A stretch of DNA of 15,988 nucleotides, taken from assembly GCA_016297895.1 (NCBI GenBank), contig JAEDFS010000043.1, forward strand, positions 1-15,988, written 5' to 3'. A program made the translations under genes and the position numbers. The stretch is from Marvinbryantia sp. (GTDB taxonomy: Bacteria; Bacillota; Clostridia; Lachnospirales; Lachnospiraceae). Below, in pieces: positions 14,146 to 15,988 of the stretch (its first letter is position 1; each line of letters opens with the position of its first letter). The notes below the pieces were generated by a model, which saw only the letters and a program-made list of their open reading frames with translations, made no database searches and was not told where the DNA came from.

Positions 14146-15988
14146 ATGGAGAAACGAAGAAAACCGATCCGCCGTAAAGTACAGAGAATGGTTCTTTTTA
14201 TTTCAGTGGCAGCTTTGGTGATCACCAGCCTGGTGGGAATCATGAGCATGATCCGGATCCAGAAGCAGAGTGAGGTGGCGCTGGTAGAAAGAACGGAAAA
14301 TATCCTGAGCAATACGGCTGTCAGCAAAGCGGAGCTGGCGGATTCAGAATTTGGAAAGTATGCGGGGTATATCCGGAATTTCGCAGAGTACACTCACGGA
14401 CTGTATGCGAACCGGGAAGAGTACAAGAAGAAAATGGTATATCCGGCGGATTCTGCCAATGAAGGAATCTATTCCATGCAGCGTGGGCTTGCTTCTACGA
14501 ATATCCGGTTAAATGATGTAAAAGAAGAGCTCTGTCTTCTGGGAAATCTGGAACAGGCTTTTTATCCGGTCATTTCCGATAACAGTGATGTGATCACGAC
14601 GATCTATATCGGAACAGAAAGCGGCATCATCATTTCCTATGATACCTATGCCAGCAGCGGAATTCAGGAGGGCAGTGCAGAGACGTACTATGATTACTTT
14701 GATTCCTCCTGGTATACCCAGGCAAAGGAGGCCGGGGAGGTCTGCTTTACGGATGTGTATCTGGATTCCTTTGGAAAAGGTCTGATGATCAGCTGTGCAG
14801 CACCCTTCTATGGTGCGGATGATGAGTTTGCAGGGGTAGTCTGCATGGATATCCGGATCACGGATCTGTATGATGTGATCGTGGAGATGAATCTGGGGGA
14901 TGATCCGGAAGCCTATGCGTTTCTGGTGGACAGCCAGGGAAATGTGATCTCTCCGGAGGCTGAGGCAGAGACAATCTATGGCAGGAAGGATCTGGATGAT
15001 CAGGTGTTGTCGTATATTGAAGAAAAGACGACAGGGGTTTCCCGGACAGAAACAGGATTCTATTATGCCTGTGCGCCGGTAGAGATGGTTTCCTGGATGC
15101 TGTGCACCCGTGTTCCGGAAAGTATGGTTCTGGCTCCGGTGCGGGCGATGGATCAGGAAATTATCAATTCCATTCTCAGATTCCTGATCGTACTGGTGGG
15201 TATGATCGTGATCGTCACTCTGGTGGTGCGTACCTTTGCCCTCAGACTGACCGAGCCGCTGCTGGCTTTGGGAAAGGATGCAAAAGAGATCTCCGGTGGA
15301 AATCTGGAATATCGTGCCAAAGTTTATGAAAATGATGAGATCGGAGATCTGGCCGGAAACTTCAATGAGATGGCTGTTTCTCTGAAACAATATATTGAAG
15401 ATCTGACGCATGTGACGGCAGAAAAAGAACGAATCGGTGCGGAACTGAATGTGGCCACCCAGATCCAGGCGGATATGCTTCCCAGCATCTTCCCTGCATT
15501 TCCGGAACGCAGCGAATTTGACATTTACGCAACCATGAACCCGGCCAAAGAAGTGGGAGGAGATTTCTATGATTTCTTCCTGGTGGATGACGATCATCTG
15601 GCCATGGTAATGGCAGATGTGTCCGGAAAAGGAGTGCCGGCGGCACTGTTCATGGTGATCGCTAAGACACTGATCAAAAACAGGGCACTGATGGGAGACA
15701 GTCCTGCAGAGATTCTTCATAATGTAAATGAGCAGCTTTGCGAAGGAAATGAAGCGGAACTGTTTGTAACGGTGTGGCTCGGTATTCTGGAGATCTCCAC
15801 CGGAAAAGGAATGGCTGCCAATGCAGGTCATGAGCATCCGGTGATCCGCCGCGGTGACGGCAGTTATGAACTGGTGGTTTATCGTCATTCTCCGGCAGTG
15901 GCTACCATGGAAGGCCTTCGCTTCCGGGAGCACGAATTTGAAATGCACCCGGGCGACAGCCTGTTTGTCTACACAGATGGTGTTCCGG
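14146..15988 (+). CDS. Membrane dCache-HAMP-SpoIIE serine phosphatase (partial, runs off right edge)
   Basis: An RsbU/SpoIIE-family PP2C phosphatase that would dephosphorylate a STAS-domain antagonist in a partner-switching pathway. 614 residues are visible. In order: a basic N-terminus, membrane segment 1 (about 15-36), an extracellular sensor of dCache type (about 40-340; TTIYIGTESGIIISYD, SSWYTQAKEAGEVCFTDVYLD, FAGVVCMDI), membrane segment 2 (about 343-362), a HAMP linker (363-420), a short coiled coil with IGAELNVATQIQADMLP, and the PP2C domain with EVGGDFYD (Asp473, Asp476), DVSGKGVPAALFM (Asp491), NAGHEHP and YTDG (Asp611), so the metal-binding residues are intact. Start ATG 14146 with AGGAGG at 14132-14137. 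It follows the RsbW-like gene by 18 bp. The missing end and possible STAS partner lie beyond the window. Confidence 0.94.
   Translation, partial: MEKRRKPIRRKVQRMVLFISVAALVITSLVGIMSMIRIQKQSEVALVERTENILSNTAVSKAELADSEFGKYAGYIRNFAEYTHGLYANREEYKKKMVYPADSANEGIYSMQRGLASTNIRLNDVKEELCLLGNLEQAFYPVISDNSDVITTIYIGTESGIIISYDTYASSGIQEGSAETYYDYFDSSWYTQAKEAGEVCFTDVYLDSFGKGLMISCAAPFYGADDEFAGVVCMDIRITDLYDVIVEMNLGDDPEAYAFLVDSQGNVISPEAEAETIYGRKDLDDQVLSYIEEKTTGVSRTETGFYYACAPVEMVSWMLCTRVPESMVLAPVRAMDQEIINSILRFLIVLVGMIVIVTLVVRTFALRLTEPLLALGKDAKEISGGNLEYRAKVYENDEIGDLAGNFNEMAVSLKQYIEDLTHVTAEKERIGAELNVATQIQADMLPSIFPAFPERSEFDIYATMNPAKEVGGDFYDFFLVDDDHLAMVMADVSGKGVPAALFMVIAKTLIKNRALMGDSPAEILHNVNEQLCEGNEAELFVTVWLGILEISTGKGMAANAGHEHPVIRRGDGSYELVVYRHSPAVATMEGLRFREHEFEMHPGDSLFVYTDGVP

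Noticed and set aside
14509..15948. 479-codon open frame on the minus strand
   Set aside because: It is antisense to the dCache-HAMP-SpoIIE phosphatase with perfect PP2C motifs; the product is His/Ile-rich and low-credibility.

Overview
The window reads as a chromosomal segment from a low-to-medium-GC Firmicute. A member of the Clostridia, most likely Lachnospiraceae, fits best: Shine-Dalgarno sites of the AGGAGG type are strong, the glutamine synthetase is type III, there is an ECF sigma factor with a DUF4367-type partner, there are SpoIIE/RsbU-type signalling genes, and two perfect Spo0A-box heptamers (TGTCGAA) lie in one intergenic region. The assignment is inferred from gene content only. 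No rRNA, tRNA, CRISPR array, phage gene or transposase is visible.

Left part (1-4496). A sensor-less histidine kinase runs off the left edge on the minus strand. Divergent from it, a HIT-family hydrolase is followed by an ECF-type sigma factor. A convergent murG (minus strand) comes next, then a 172-bp MITE-like element with inverted ends and internal hairpins. After it come a single-pass membrane protein with an anti-sigma/DUF4367 layout and a small secreted protein. The sigma factor and its probable anti-sigma partner would normally be adjacent; here murG and the repeat lie between them.

Middle (4497-10954). A non-coding stretch holds alternative inverted repeats and a shorter relative of the MITE-like element. 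It is followed by an unrecognised Cys-rich protein that looks like a decayed metallo-beta-lactamase fold, then a canonical beta-CASP RNase/CPSF-type metallohydrolase tightly coupled to a YegS/DgkB-type lipid kinase. Next is glnA (type III glutamine synthetase), preceded by a terminator-like hairpin that overlaps an alternative hairpin (probable attenuator) and followed by a structured 3' region and a terminator.

Right part (10955-15988). A 430-bp AT-rich intergenic region carries a cluster of DnaA boxes, including two in direct tandem, flanked by two Spo0A boxes. This resembles a replication-origin module but has no dnaA beside it. A consensus sigma-A promoter then drives four tightly packed genes: a DUF2156 (MprF C-terminal-like) protein, an EamA/DMT transporter, a polytopic membrane protein fused to a degenerate RsbW-like ATPase domain, and a membrane-anchored dCache-HAMP-SpoIIE phosphatase truncated by the right edge. 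The last two look like an unusual partner-switching signalling pair.
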